Origin: an uncultured Pelagibacteraceae bacterium | GTDB lineage: Bacteria; Pseudomonadota; Alphaproteobacteria; Pelagibacterales; Pelagibacteraceae | DNA length: 64,000 nt | NCBI GenBank assembly: GCA_902543485.1 | Contig: CACBYP010000003.1 | Span: forward strand, 62,001 to 126,000 | Direction of reading: 5' to 3' | In this document: positions 47,044 to 55,695 of the stretch, in pieces | How the letters are laid out: the number at the start of each line of letters is the position of its first letter | Numbering within the stretch: position 1 is the first letter of the stretch | Notes under the pieces: generated by a model | Database searches by the model: none | Told to the model about the DNA's origin: nothing | What the model saw: only the letters and a program-made list of their open reading frames with translations | Made by a program: the position numbers and the translations under genes

Positions 47044-48714
47044 ATGATCGAAATTATAATTTCTTCAGTATTAAGTTCAATATTTATTTCATCCTATGGA
47101 AATTTTTTTTGTAAAATTTTCTTCAGTCAAAATTACTCTAAAAATCTTTTGTTATCAGAAAAATCTTTGATTGGTATTATATTTTTGACATTTATATCTA
47201 TAATTTTAAATTTTTTCACACCACTTAATGAATTAATTTGTTCAATAATTTTTTTAATAGGTATTTTTTTATCATTCAAGAACAAGATCTATTATGATTA
47301 TAAATTATTATTAATTACTTCATTTGTATCTTTAATACTTGTCTCATATTCAAATATAAATAGACCAGATGCTGGATTATACCATCTCCCAATTATTAGC
47401 ATGCTTAATGAAAGTAAAATAATATTGGGATCTGCAAATCTTCACTTCCGTTTTGCTCATGGGTCAATAATTCAAAATTTTTCTAGTTTATATAATATTT
47501 ATTTTTTAAGCTTAAATTTTATAACAATCTCAATTGCTTCCATTTTTTCATTTTTTTTGTATTTTTTATACGAAAAATTTAGCTTTACATTAAAGCAGGG
47601 TAACAAAAATTTATCATTTCTCTATACTTTTACTTTTGTTTTCTTAGTTTATTCATTCAATCGTTACAGTGGATATGGTAATGATGCAATTGCCCATATA
47701 TTTTTTATTTATTTGTTTTTTTTATTTCTCAATTTTAAATTTGATAGTTCCATAAATCATGATCAATTTTTAAAAACTTTATTAATCAGTATTTTTTTAG
47801 TTGGTTTAAAGTTATTTATGATATTAACTATAGCTATTCCATTGATATTATTATTTAAATTTAAACCAAAATTAAAGTTATTTAAAAATATTAGCACCTA
47901 TATTTGTTTATTATTTATTATTTCTTTTTCTTTAAAATCAATTCTTACTAGTGGATGTGTATTTTATCCTTTAGAAATCACATGTATTAAATCAATGAAA
48001 ATCTTCAACAAAAATCAATTGGTAAATACTTCGGAAATGAGTGAGGCATGGTCAAAAGGATGGCCTGATCAAGAGAAAGCAGCAAAAGATTATTCTACTT
48101 ATAACAATAATTTTGTATGGATAGAAACATGGAAAGATAATCATTTTAAGTTTATTAAAAAAAAAATAAGTCCTTATATAATTTTTTTGATTTTGATTTT
48201 ATTTTATTTTTTGATTATAAGAGAAAAAGTATTACATAAAGAAAAATCTTTTAATGAATTTAATTTTAAAGATTTATTTATAATTTTATCTTTTTTAATA
48301 TTTTGTAATTTAATTTGGTTTTTTAAATTTCCATTATACAGATTTGGTATTTCATTTTTGTACTGTCTAATTTTAATATTATTTGCAATATTTGCTAAAG
48401 ATATTATAAAATTTGTACCAGTAAAAAAACTTAAAAATTTTTCAATTTTACTAATATTAGTATCTTCGACTGGATTTATTACAAAGAATTCATTAAGAAT
48501 TATTAAAGCTAATACATTAGGAAGCAATGAAATATGGCCACAAATTATCCCATTAGAAAATATTGAGAAAGTTAAAATTGATAATAATGGTTATTATTAC
48601 TTTAGTAGCAGTAGCCAATGTATGTATAGTTTATCACCATGCACCTATTATAGACCAAAAAATTTAATGTTTTCAACTTTTTTAAACTACAAAATATTTT
48701 GGATAAAAAGTTAA
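47044..48714 (+). CDS. Large membrane protein of surface-glycan locus (paralog of 58981-60642)
   Basis: The 556-residue protein has about 10-12 hydrophobic segments. A conserved loop RPDAGLYHLPIISMLNESK follows the third or fourth helix, and there are two cysteine pairs: CVFYPLEITC (CX8C) and a C-terminal CMYSLSPC (CX6C). The layout resembles GT-C-type glycosyltransferases that use lipid-phosphate sugars, with an acidic residue in an early outer loop. I do not recognise a named family with certainty; it resembles uncharacterised membrane proteins seen in O-antigen loci. It meets the next minus-strand gene stop to stop with no gap. Confidence 0.65.
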   Translation: MIEIIISSVLSSIFISSYGNFFCKIFFSQNYSKNLLLSEKSLIGIIFLTFISIILNFFTPLNELICSIIFLIGIFLSFKNKIYYDYKLLLITSFVSLILVSYSNINRPDAGLYHLPIISMLNESKIILGSANLHFRFAHGSIIQNFSSLYNIYFLSLNFITISIASIFSFFLYFLYEKFSFTLKQGNKNLSFLYTFTFVFLVYSFNRYSGYGNDAIAHIFFIYLFFLFLNFKFDSSINHDQFLKTLLISIFLVGLKLFMILTIAIPLILLFKFKPKLKLFKNISTYICLLFIISFSLKSILTSGCVFYPLEITCIKSMKIFNKNQLVNTSEMSEAWSKGWPDQEKAAKDYSTYNNNFVWIETWKDNHFKFIKKKISPYIIFLILILFYFLIIREKVLHKEKSFNEFNFKDLFIILSFLIFCNLIWFFKFPLYRFGISFLYCLILILFAIFAKDIIKFVPVKKLKNFSILLILVSSTGFITKNSLRIIKANTLGSNEIWPQIIPLENIEKVKIDNNGYYYFSSSSQCMYSLSPCTYYRPKNLMFSTFLNYKIFWIKS

Positions 48715-49407
48715 TTATTTAAAAATGCTATATCTAACAATACAAAATAATGCTCTAAAAGCATCTTTTATTGTAATTTTTTTTCCTTCTTCATAAGATC
48801 TGCCACTATAACTTATTGGTACCTCATAGAATATAAATTTTTTTTTTGCTAATTTCACTGTTATCTCAGGTTCAATTCCAAAACCTTTTTCTGCAAGAGA
48901 TATATCTTTAAGACATTCTTTTTTAAAAACTTTATATCCAGTTTCCATATCTGTCATATTCAAATTGGTAAAAATATTTGTCATTGTTGTGAGTAATTTG
49001 TTTGCAATATAATGCCAATAATAGTGGAGTCTCACATAGTCCCCTCCCATAAACCTTGATCCATAAACAATTTGAGCATCTGTTTTAATAAATGGCACAA
49101 TAAGCTTACTATAATCACTAGGATCATACTCTAAATCTGCGTCTTGAATTAAAATTAGATCTCCTGTTGCATTTGAAAACCCCGTTTTTAATGCAGAACC
49201 TTTTCCTTTATTATTTTCATGATTTATTAAAATAATATCTCGATATTTTTCTTTTAATTCCATAAGAATTTTTGATGTGTTATCTGTTGAACCATCATTA
49301 ATGATGATAACTTCTTTAATTATTTTTTCTTGCATGTAAATTTTATCTATAATTAGGGAAATTGTTTTTTCCTCGTTAAAACATGGTATAATAATAGATA
49401 CTTTCAT
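48715..49407 (-). CDS. GT2 family glycosyltransferase (dolichyl-phosphate glucose/mannose type)
   Basis: From the ATG at 49407 the protein has about 230 residues and begins KVSIIIPCFNEEKTISL, with IINDGSTDNT and LIQDADLEYDPSDY, then VYGSRFMGG. This is the standard polyprenyl-phosphate glycosyltransferase group. A longer in-frame start at 49443 adds 12 residues that do not fit the fold. The chosen ATG forms an ATGA overlap with the upstream polymerase-like gene. It probably makes a lipid-linked sugar donor for surface glycan. Confidence 0.88.
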   Translation of the reverse strand: MKVSIIIPCFNEEKTISLIIDKIYMQEKIIKEVIIINDGSTDNTSKILMELKEKYRDIILINHENNKGKGSALKTGFSNATGDLILIQDADLEYDPSDYSKLIVPFIKTDAQIVYGSRFMGGDYVRLHYYWHYIANKLLTTMTNIFTNLNMTDMETGYKVFKKECLKDISLAEKGFGIEPEITVKLAKKKFIFYEVPISYSGRSYEEGKKITIKDAFRALFCIVRYSIFK

Positions 49408-50765
49408 TTTTTTATATTTATAATTTGGAAAATCATAATACAAATAATAAGTGCAAATCCACCATTAAAATAGCCAGCTCCCCTAATTAATTGTGTTAAT
49501 ATTATAGGTAAATAAAAAAGTTTATTTCCTATACTGATTTTAGTATTAAATAAGTAATTTATTAAATAAAAGAAAAAAACAATACTAAAAACTCCAAACT
49601 CAACAATTATTTTAAAAAGATTATTACTTCCATCTTTTATATTATACTCGCCTACTCTTTTATTAATTGGTGGATACATTTTATTATAAAATTCAAAGGC
49701 ATCACTATATCGATTTAAACCCCATCCAAATGGCCTATCTTTTATAGAAATTAAGGTTATTCTTAAGTTATTTAAATAAATTGATGAAGATAAAAATGTA
49801 TCAAGCTCAAGCTTAGCTTTAATTATATTGTAAATCCTTATGTAATTTTTTTTAATGTATGGAATCTCATTTTGATTTTTAATTTCTTTATTATATTTAT
49901 TTATATCAAAATCTTTATTATCATACTCAAGAACAAAAATTCTATATTTACATTCATCACTGTTGATAAAACTTAATGAAAACACAATTAATAGTGTTGC
50001 AAATAAAATTTGCGTTTTTTTTTTGATTTTATCGAAATTAAATAAATTAATTATAATTATACTTAAAATTACACCTACAATTAGTGTCGTTGAGCTTTTA
50101 ATAAAACAAACGATAGCAAAAATTAGAATTAATAATTTTACAATATTTGAAATTTTTTTTTCACTGACAATATAAATACCATAAGCCAAAACTCCAGGTG
50201 CAACCATCCCTAAGTGTGAGTTTTCTTTAAATAAAAGTTCTGAGAAAGATACTTTATAAGGAGATGAACTAACTCTACCAAGATCCACACTCGAGTGAGT
50301 AAAAAAACTAAATACATCAGGTATCCCACCGCAAAAAAATGGTGCATCAGGTAATTTTAATAAAATACCTATTGAAGATGATATTAAAAATAGGAATAGG
50401 AATAATATTAAAGATTTTTCTAAAATTTCTGAGAAATTATTATTAAAATAGACAGAAACTAAAATAATAAATGAAAAAAAAATGTAAGAAAATAAAATAT
50501 TGTAATCTAATTTTGCATTGTCATAAAATAAATTTATAAACAAATGTAAAAATAAAAATAAAATTATAAATGAGGATAATTTTAAAGAGCTATAATTACT
50601 ATTTTTTAAATCTTTAATTAATTTGTAAATAAGGGGTATAAATATTATTAGAATTAAAAATCTTGCTTGAAATAACTCAAATTTAACATCCCATAAATAT
50701 ACAAAGCTTATAAAGCCAATGTATAAAAATAAATAATCACTATTATTTTTTGTTTTTTCTAACAT
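49404..50765 (-). CDS. O-antigen polymerase/ligase-like membrane protein
   Basis: The 453-residue membrane protein has about 10-12 hydrophobic helices and a large outer loop (about 265-385) rich in charged residues. Near the end of the loop come a FGWGLNRYSDAFEFY segment and DGSNNLFKIIVEFGVFS, positions where Wzy/WaaL proteins carry GxGxxxF and the HN(x)L motif. Here the usual histidine is replaced in SNNLF, so activity is uncertain. It overlaps the neighbouring ligase gene by 23 bases. The role is likely polymerisation of a repeat unit. Confidence 0.7.
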   Translation of the reverse strand: MLEKTKNNSDYLFLYIGFISFVYLWDVKFELFQARFLILIIFIPLIYKLIKDLKNSNYSSLKLSSFIILFLFLHLFINLFYDNAKLDYNILFSYIFFSFIILVSVYFNNNFSEILEKSLILFLFLFLISSSIGILLKLPDAPFFCGGIPDVFSFFTHSSVDLGRVSSSPYKVSFSELLFKENSHLGMVAPGVLAYGIYIVSEKKISNIVKLLILIFAIVCFIKSSTTLIVGVILSIIIINLFNFDKIKKKTQILFATLLIVFSLSFINSDECKYRIFVLEYDNKDFDINKYNKEIKNQNEIPYIKKNYIRIYNIIKAKLELDTFLSSSIYLNNLRITLISIKDRPFGWGLNRYSDAFEFYNKMYPPINKRVGEYNIKDGSNNLFKIIVEFGVFSIVFFFYLINYLFNTKISIGNKLFYLPIILTQLIRGAGYFNGGFALIICIMIFQIINIKK

Positions 50766-52305
50766 TTATATCTAGATTTTTGTCAACAAAATAAAAAATT
50801 AATGGATAAAAAGTTACAATATTAAGCCAATTGTTAAAGAAATTTCCAGAAGTCGAAAATGGAAATAATATTGAAAAATAGAATGATAAAAAAATTATTT
50901 CTCTTGGATTATTGTATTTATTCATAAATATTAAAGCAAGATTTTTTAAAATTTTAAAAGAGATGAATATAAATAAGCCAAATATAAATAGAAACCCAAT
51001 ATAACCAATTTCAGATAAAAGTTGTAAATAAAAATTGTGAGGGTGTGTCGAGCAACCGCTTATTTTTCTTTTAGAGTAAACTGGAATATTAAATATAGAT
51101 GGGTCTAAATTTGCTATTCTATTACCATTCCAAAATAAATCTTTTTCTAGATCTAATTTCAAAACTTTTCCAGCTTTATCAGAATAATATTTTAATATTC
51201 TTGAAGAATTTTCAAATTTATAATTAAAAATTAAATCACCGTGCTTTATTACATCGCCTTCTTTAATATATTGCTTCGTAATTTTAAGTGGTTTGTTATT
51301 TTTTTTCCATCCTAAATCAATCAACAATTCAGAATTATTAATTATTTTAAAGTTTGGACTGTATGAAATATATTCTGACTTATCACAGAAATATCTAAAT
51401 GATTTTGGTCCTAATCCAAGAAATTTATTTGAATTTGAAATTTTTAAAGCTGTCTCAAAAAGTGGCATGTAATAGGGTAATATTATTTTATCTTTAGAGA
51501 TTAGTTGTTTTGCAGTCTGAATAAAATATCGATCTAATATTGTGGGATTTATCAACTGTATAATTCCTAACATTAAAATAAAAGAAAATGCTAAAGATGC
51601 TTTTGTGATTAATTCAATTTTAATTAAAACTAAAAATATAGAAAGAAATATTAATAAAAGAAAAAAAGACGACCTTTCTCCAGTCAAAAATATCAATATA
51701 ATTGTTAAAATAAGACATATACAATTAGTAATAAAAAAAAGTTTTTCTTTTTTATATATGTAAGAAAAATATAGTATTACAGGTGTCATTTTAAAAAGAA
51801 AACTTCCTAAAACAAGGTCATCACCAAAAAATCCTGAAATTCTATCTGGTCTAAGTTTTTGATAACCTATTAAATTTTCTCCAAAAATAAATTGTACGTA
51901 TCCATCAAATAAAACAGTAAATATTGTAGCTATGAATACAAAATATATAAAAATTAATTTATCATAATTTTTGTTTAATATATCTGAAGATGCATAGACA
52001 AATATAAAAAACCTGAAATAAAATAAAACATTAATCCAAACTTCATTATAAATGTCAGAAAAAATAAAAGTATTAATTAGTAGATAAAGATAGAATATAA
52101 AAAAAAAAATAAAAAGATTTTCTTTTAATAAAAAAAATTTTTTTCTATAAATAATATTGAAAATATATTGTAATCCAATTATAGATATAAATAAATCAGC
52201 TAAAAGTGGGCCAGCAACAATTGCAGCTGGTACTAATGAAATTATAAAAATTAAAAAACTGTTGTAATTAAAAAATAGACCCTTTGAAATTAATTTTTTT
52301 ACCAT
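50743..52305 (-). CDS. O-antigen ligase family protein with an inserted lipoyl-like segment
   Basis: The 520-residue membrane protein has about 10-12 helices and the ligase signature GLGPKSFRYFC (about 297-307), with HPHNFYLQLLSEIGYIG at 421-437, as in WaaL/PglL. Between these two halves, where the family has a periplasmic loop, about 100 extra residues are inserted (about 312-412). They include YIKEGDVIKHGDLIF and KAGKVLKL, the repeated half-motifs of barrel-sandwich (biotinyl/lipoyl-like) domains. The start at 52305 overlaps the upstream GT2 by 38 bases; no later start exists before the first helix. Confidence 0.83.
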   Translation of the reverse strand: MVKKLISKGLFFNYNSFLIFIISLVPAAIVAGPLLADLFISIIGLQYIFNIIYRKKFFLLKENLFIFFFIFYLYLLINTFIFSDIYNEVWINVLFYFRFFIFVYASSDILNKNYDKLIFIYFVFIATIFTVLFDGYVQFIFGENLIGYQKLRPDRISGFFGDDLVLGSFLFKMTPVILYFSYIYKKEKLFFITNCICLILTIILIFLTGERSSFFLLLIFLSIFLVLIKIELITKASLAFSFILMLGIIQLINPTILDRYFIQTAKQLISKDKIILPYYMPLFETALKISNSNKFLGLGPKSFRYFCDKSEYISYSPNFKIINNSELLIDLGWKKNNKPLKITKQYIKEGDVIKHGDLIFNYKFENSSRILKYYSDKAGKVLKLDLEKDLFWNGNRIANLDPSIFNIPVYSKRKISGCSTHPHNFYLQLLSEIGYIGFLFIFGLFIFISFKILKNLALIFMNKYNNPREIIFLSFYFSILFPFSTSGNFFNNWLNIVTFYPLIFYFVDKNLDINVRKNKK

Positions 52306-53044
52306 CGTAAAATTGTTTAACTCTATTTCTACATTTTAAAAAGAAAAATCTTAAAATTTTAAAAATATTCAAATGAATATTTAGGAATTGTAGAATTCTA
52401 ATATTTTGAATAAATATTTTATAAATACTTCTATTAGATATTCCTCCAATTCGCATACTTACCAAAATTTTGTCTAAATAAACAAAATTTATATTTTTTT
52501 TCTCTAAAAATCTGTACATCAACTCTATATCTGCTGGATTGCCAATTGACTGTTTATATAAACCATATTTTTCATAAATTTTTTTTTTAACAACAAAACT
52601 TGGATGTGGCGGTGACCATCCATTATGAAAAAAACCTTTTTCATAAGTATTGCTAATCCATAATCTTAAGGGTTTATATTTTTTATCAACATAAATAAGA
52701 TTTCCATAAAGAATATCTACATTATTAAGTGAAAAGCTTTGACAAATTTTGTGCAATACATCATTTGTATAAAAATAATCGTCAGAGTTTAATATTAATA
52801 TATACTTTCCTCTTGCTAGATTTATACCTTTATTAATTGCATCATATATTCCATTATCTGCTTCTGATAATATTTTTATTTTGTCATTACCAAATTCTTT
52901 AATAATTTTTAATGTTTTATCTGTAGATTTTTTATCAATAATAATTTGTTCATAATCGTGAAAATTTTGAGATTGTATAGAAAGAATATTTTTTTTTATT
53001 GTTTCTTCACTATTAAATGTAGGTGTTATTATAGATATTCTCAA
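52268..53044 (-). CDS. GT2 family glycosyltransferase (WcaE/TuaG-like)
   Basis: The 258-residue GT-A enzyme begins RISIITPTFNSEETIKKN, with IIIDKKSTDKT, a GIYDAINKGINLARGKYILILNSDDYF block (the DD metal site) and SPPHPSFVVKK. This group includes colanic-acid and teichuronic-acid transferases acting from nucleotide sugars. The acceptor is unknown. It lies 37 bases downstream of the GDPD-like gene and overlaps the ligase gene. Confidence 0.9.
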   Translation of the reverse strand: MRISIITPTFNSEETIKKNILSIQSQNFHDYEQIIIDKKSTDKTLKIIKEFGNDKIKILSEADNGIYDAINKGINLARGKYILILNSDDYFYTNDVLHKICQSFSLNNVDILYGNLIYVDKKYKPLRLWISNTYEKGFFHNGWSPPHPSFVVKKKIYEKYGLYKQSIGNPADIELMYRFLEKKNINFVYLDKILVSMRIGGISNRSIYKIFIQNIRILQFLNIHLNIFKILRFFFLKCRNRVKQFYDGKKINFKGSIF

Positions 53045-53081
53045 ATTTTTTCTCCATTAAGGTTTTCAATATAACTTACAA

Positions 53082-53672
53082 CTATAAATTATTTGTCCAA
53101 ATATTAGCACAAATCATGTCTGTCATAACTGCATTTGGAAAATATTTATTTTTTTTGAAAAAATTAATATAATTTTTTATATCTTTTTTTCTATTCCATC
53201 TCTCTGGACTTACTAAACAAGTTTTATATTTTTTGAGATATACTAAGTTTTTATTGTTTAACGGTAATTTATTAACAGTATCTATCCATACCCATTTTAC
53301 AAATCTCCTTAAATTATTTGTCAATTCCAGTGGTTCAAATTCAGAAAATCTTGATGATAAATTGTTTTTTAAATTACCTTTTGAGGTAAATATAAAAGGG
53401 TGCTCAACATCTAATAAAAAAAATGATTTAACTTTGTATTTTTTAGCCATTGTAATAACATCTTTTTCTATACCCGCCTCTTTAATGTTAAAAATAATAG
53501 TGCCATTTTGATAATTTTTTAAAAAATTAGATAATTTATCTCCGTTTTTTTTTGGTTCATGATTTAAAATTAGCTCTGAATTAAAGGATCTTACATCAAT
53601 CTCAACACCAAAATTTTTTGGAATAGATTTTAAAAATTTTATTTTATTAACTCTATGAATAATTATTTCCAT
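53082..53672 (-). CDS. Short glycerophosphodiester phosphodiesterase-like protein
   Basis: The 196-residue protein has a compact GDPD-like barrel start: IIIHRVN (His6, Arg7), VEIDVR (Glu24, Asp26), LILNHEP (His38) and IIFNIKEAG, matching the HR, ExD, H(D/E) and E/N-x-K positions of GDPD enzymes. The usual ENT motif after the first histidine is not clear, and the protein is shorter than typical 240-300-residue members. It overlaps the upstream GT2 by 20 bases, so it belongs to the seven-gene cassette. It may hydrolyse or transfer a phosphodiester-linked polyol on a glycan; this is inference. Confidence 0.7.
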   Translation of the reverse strand: MEIIIHRVNKIKFLKSIPKNFGVEIDVRSFNSELILNHEPKKNGDKLSNFLKNYQNGTIIFNIKEAGIEKDVITMAKKYKVKSFFLLDVEHPFIFTSKGNLKNNLSSRFSEFEPLELTNNLRRFVKWVWIDTVNKLPLNNKNLVYLKKYKTCLVSPERWNRKKDIKNYINFFKKNKYFPNAVMTDMICANIWTNNL

Positions 53673-54372
53673 TTATTTTTAATTTCAAAATATATTTTAA
53701 TGATCTGTATGTTAATTTAATTTTGCCTAGTAAATTTCCTCCACCTTTTGCTGTTCCCGCAAATCTTTGCCCCCAATTAATTGGAAATTTCTTAATCTTA
53801 TATTTAAAATGAGTTGATAATACCAGTAAATATAAATCTAAAGAAAAGTCATAAGGTGGGTTCTTGAACTTTTCTACAAATTTTTTGTTAAAAATTTTTG
53901 GTTGAGCATTAATATCTTCTAAATTTGTATCAAATATAAGGTTTACTAATTTTGCCATAAAAAAAGTAAATAATCTGTCAAAAATTGTTCGATTTACTCT
54001 TTTTCCTTTAACTATAACTTTTTCATAGAGAAGCTCGTGTTTATATTTTAAAATTGCTTTTAAGACATCATTTGGATTTATTTGTAAATCTGCATGAAAC
54101 CATGCAATTATTTTACCTGAGGAAATTTTTATCCCCATCAATATTCCGTGACCATATCCAAGATTTTTATTTAAGTTTTTTAATTTAAACTTTTTATTCT
54201 TAAAAATTGGATGGTTCCTTATGACCTTTATTGTATCATCGGTTGAACCATTATTAACTAATATAACTTCAACTTTAGAGTTTTGTTTAATTATTTTTAA
54301 TAGTTTATTACATAAAATTTTGAGATTTTTTGCCTCATTAAAACTAGGTACTACCAAACTTATCAAATTCAT
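53653..54372 (-). CDS. GT2 family glycosyltransferase (polyprenyl-phosphate type)
   Basis: The 239-residue GT-A enzyme begins LISLVVPSFNEAKNLKI, with LVNNGSTDDTI and WFHADLQINP (DxD-like AD-L-Q) and a C-terminal GQRFAGTAKGGGN segment. It belongs to the DPM1-like branch that can load lipid phosphates. It overlaps the nucleotidyltransferase gene by 4 bases and the GDPD-like gene by 20. Its partner within the cassette is probably the sugar nucleotide made by the preceding gene product. Confidence 0.87.
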   Translation of the reverse strand: MNLISLVVPSFNEAKNLKILCNKLLKIIKQNSKVEVILVNNGSTDDTIKVIRNHPIFKNKKFKLKNLNKNLGYGHGILMGIKISSGKIIAWFHADLQINPNDVLKAILKYKHELLYEKVIVKGKRVNRTIFDRLFTFFMAKLVNLIFDTNLEDINAQPKIFNKKFVEKFKNPPYDFSLDLYLLVLSTHFKYKIKKFPINWGQRFAGTAKGGGNLLGKIKLTYRSLKYILKLKINGNNYS

Positions 54373-55112
54373 AAAGTATTAAAATTGTTAAGTTCTTTTG
54401 GAGTTCCCCAACTAATATATTTTTTTACTTTGATATAGCTAACTTTCATTTTTAGTTTTAATGCAATTTCAACACAAGTGTCTAAATAAAATTCATTATT
54501 AACCATAAGTCTTGATTTAAATAAATTATTTAATAATTTTTTAAATATTTCGATATTTTTAAAAGCGAATATTCCTATTATAATCCAATCTTTTTCTGGT
54601 TTATTACTTACTTTAGATTTGCATGAACTTTTTAATATCTTTTCATTTTTTAATTTTATCCATCCAAAATTATTAAAATTATCAATATTAAATTTATTTG
54701 GTTTATTAACAAAAACTACAAAGTCATTTTTATGAAGTTTTTTTTCTAAAATTTTTTTATTGTATTCTATATACAGATCACAAGATGTAATAATTATATT
54801 CGAAAAAGGGTTTATGTATTTTTTTGCTTTGGAAACAGTTCTTGCTTGACCATCTGTTTTATTTTTTAAAAAAATTATTTTTTTATTTTTAAATTTTTTA
54901 TTTATTAGTTTTTTGTAATTATTTGCGAATCTATTTTTTCTTACTATAAAAAACCATTTATTATTCAATCCGTGCGATTCCGCTGCTTTTATAAACATTG
55001 GTGTACTCTTAACATTAATTAAAGGTTTCGGTTTTTTAAAACCTTCAATTTTAAATCTTTTACCAATTCCAGACATTGGCATAATATAAATATTTTTATT
55101 TTTCATTGACAA
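54369..55112 (-). CDS. Sugar-phosphate nucleotidyltransferase (NTP_transferase family)
   Basis: The 247-residue protein begins with MPMSGIGKRFK and KPKPLINV, the GxGxRF...PKP nucleotide-binding signature of sugar-1-phosphate nucleotidyltransferases. ITSCDLYIEYN gives a catalytic aspartate. The loop GIGKR is a variant of the usual AGxGxR. It would activate a sugar or polyol phosphate as an NDP derivative. The substrate is unknown; the adjacent pentulose-phosphate epimerases suggest a five-carbon product. It overlaps both neighbours (17 and 4 bases). Confidence 0.85.
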   Translation of the reverse strand: MSMKNKNIYIMPMSGIGKRFKIEGFKKPKPLINVKSTPMFIKAAESHGLNNKWFFIVRKNRFANNYKKLINKKFKNKKIIFLKNKTDGQARTVSKAKKYINPFSNIIITSCDLYIEYNKKILEKKLHKNDFVVFVNKPNKFNIDNFNNFGWIKLKNEKILKSSCKSKVSNKPEKDWIIIGIFAFKNIEIFKKLLNNLFKSRLMVNNEFYLDTCVEIALKLKMKVSYIKVKKYISWGTPKELNNFNTL

Positions 55113-55695
55113 GTTTTGCCTTCTTTAAATAGATATGTCTCCCTTTTGTATATTTATAAAAATATACGAATCTAAAATTTTCTTTTAATATTTTTTTTGA
55201 ACTTAAAAACTTTTTAAATAAATTATCAGAAGTTAAAGAATTATTTACTGAAGCTATTGTTAAATGCGGTTTCCAATTTTTATTAACAAATGGATAACCG
55301 AAAATCCTATAATTTCTATTAAATTCTTTATTTTTGAATTTTAATTTTTCTAATTTTTTAAATTTCTTAAATTTAAGTAATAATTTATCTTGGATTCTTT
55401 GCAATGTTTTATTTTTTTTTACCAAAAGAATAAATGTTATTTTTTTTGTGATAGGGTCCGATTCAAAATAATATCTTTTTTTTATAATTATCTTTAATTC
55501 ATTTAATTTTAAATTTTTAATTTTAATTTCATTTTTTAAATTTATTTTGCTATTAATTTTCAAATTGAAAATAGTCAAATGAGGTAAATGATCGACGTAA
55601 GTTTGTTTTCCAAATTTTTTAAAAACTTCACCTTTGTATTTTTTTACTTCCAGAAAGATTTTTTTGTTAGGTTTTATTAATGCTACTAAGTTCAT
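55096..55695 (-). CDS. 2H phosphoesterase superfamily protein
   Basis: The 199-residue protein has the two HxTx motifs that define 2H phosphoesterases: HLTI at 39-42 (after VDHLP) and HLTI at 144-147 (after KNWKP). The spacing of 105 residues fits the duplicated fold of 2'-5' RNA ligase-like and cyclic phosphodiesterase proteins. Known members open 2',3'- or 1'',2''-cyclic phosphates. A role inside a surface-sugar operon is not described to my knowledge. It overlaps the fused phosphatase gene by 29 bases and the nucleotidyltransferase gene by 17. Confidence 0.78.
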   Translation of the reverse strand: MNLVALIKPNKKIFLEVKKYKGEVFKKFGKQTYVDHLPHLTIFNLKINSKINLKNEIKIKNLKLNELKIIIKKRYYFESDPITKKITFILLVKKNKTLQRIQDKLLLKFKKFKKLEKLKFKNKEFNRNYRIFGYPFVNKNWKPHLTIASVNNSLTSDNLFKKFLSSKKILKENFRFVYFYKYTKGRHIYLKKAKLVNEK

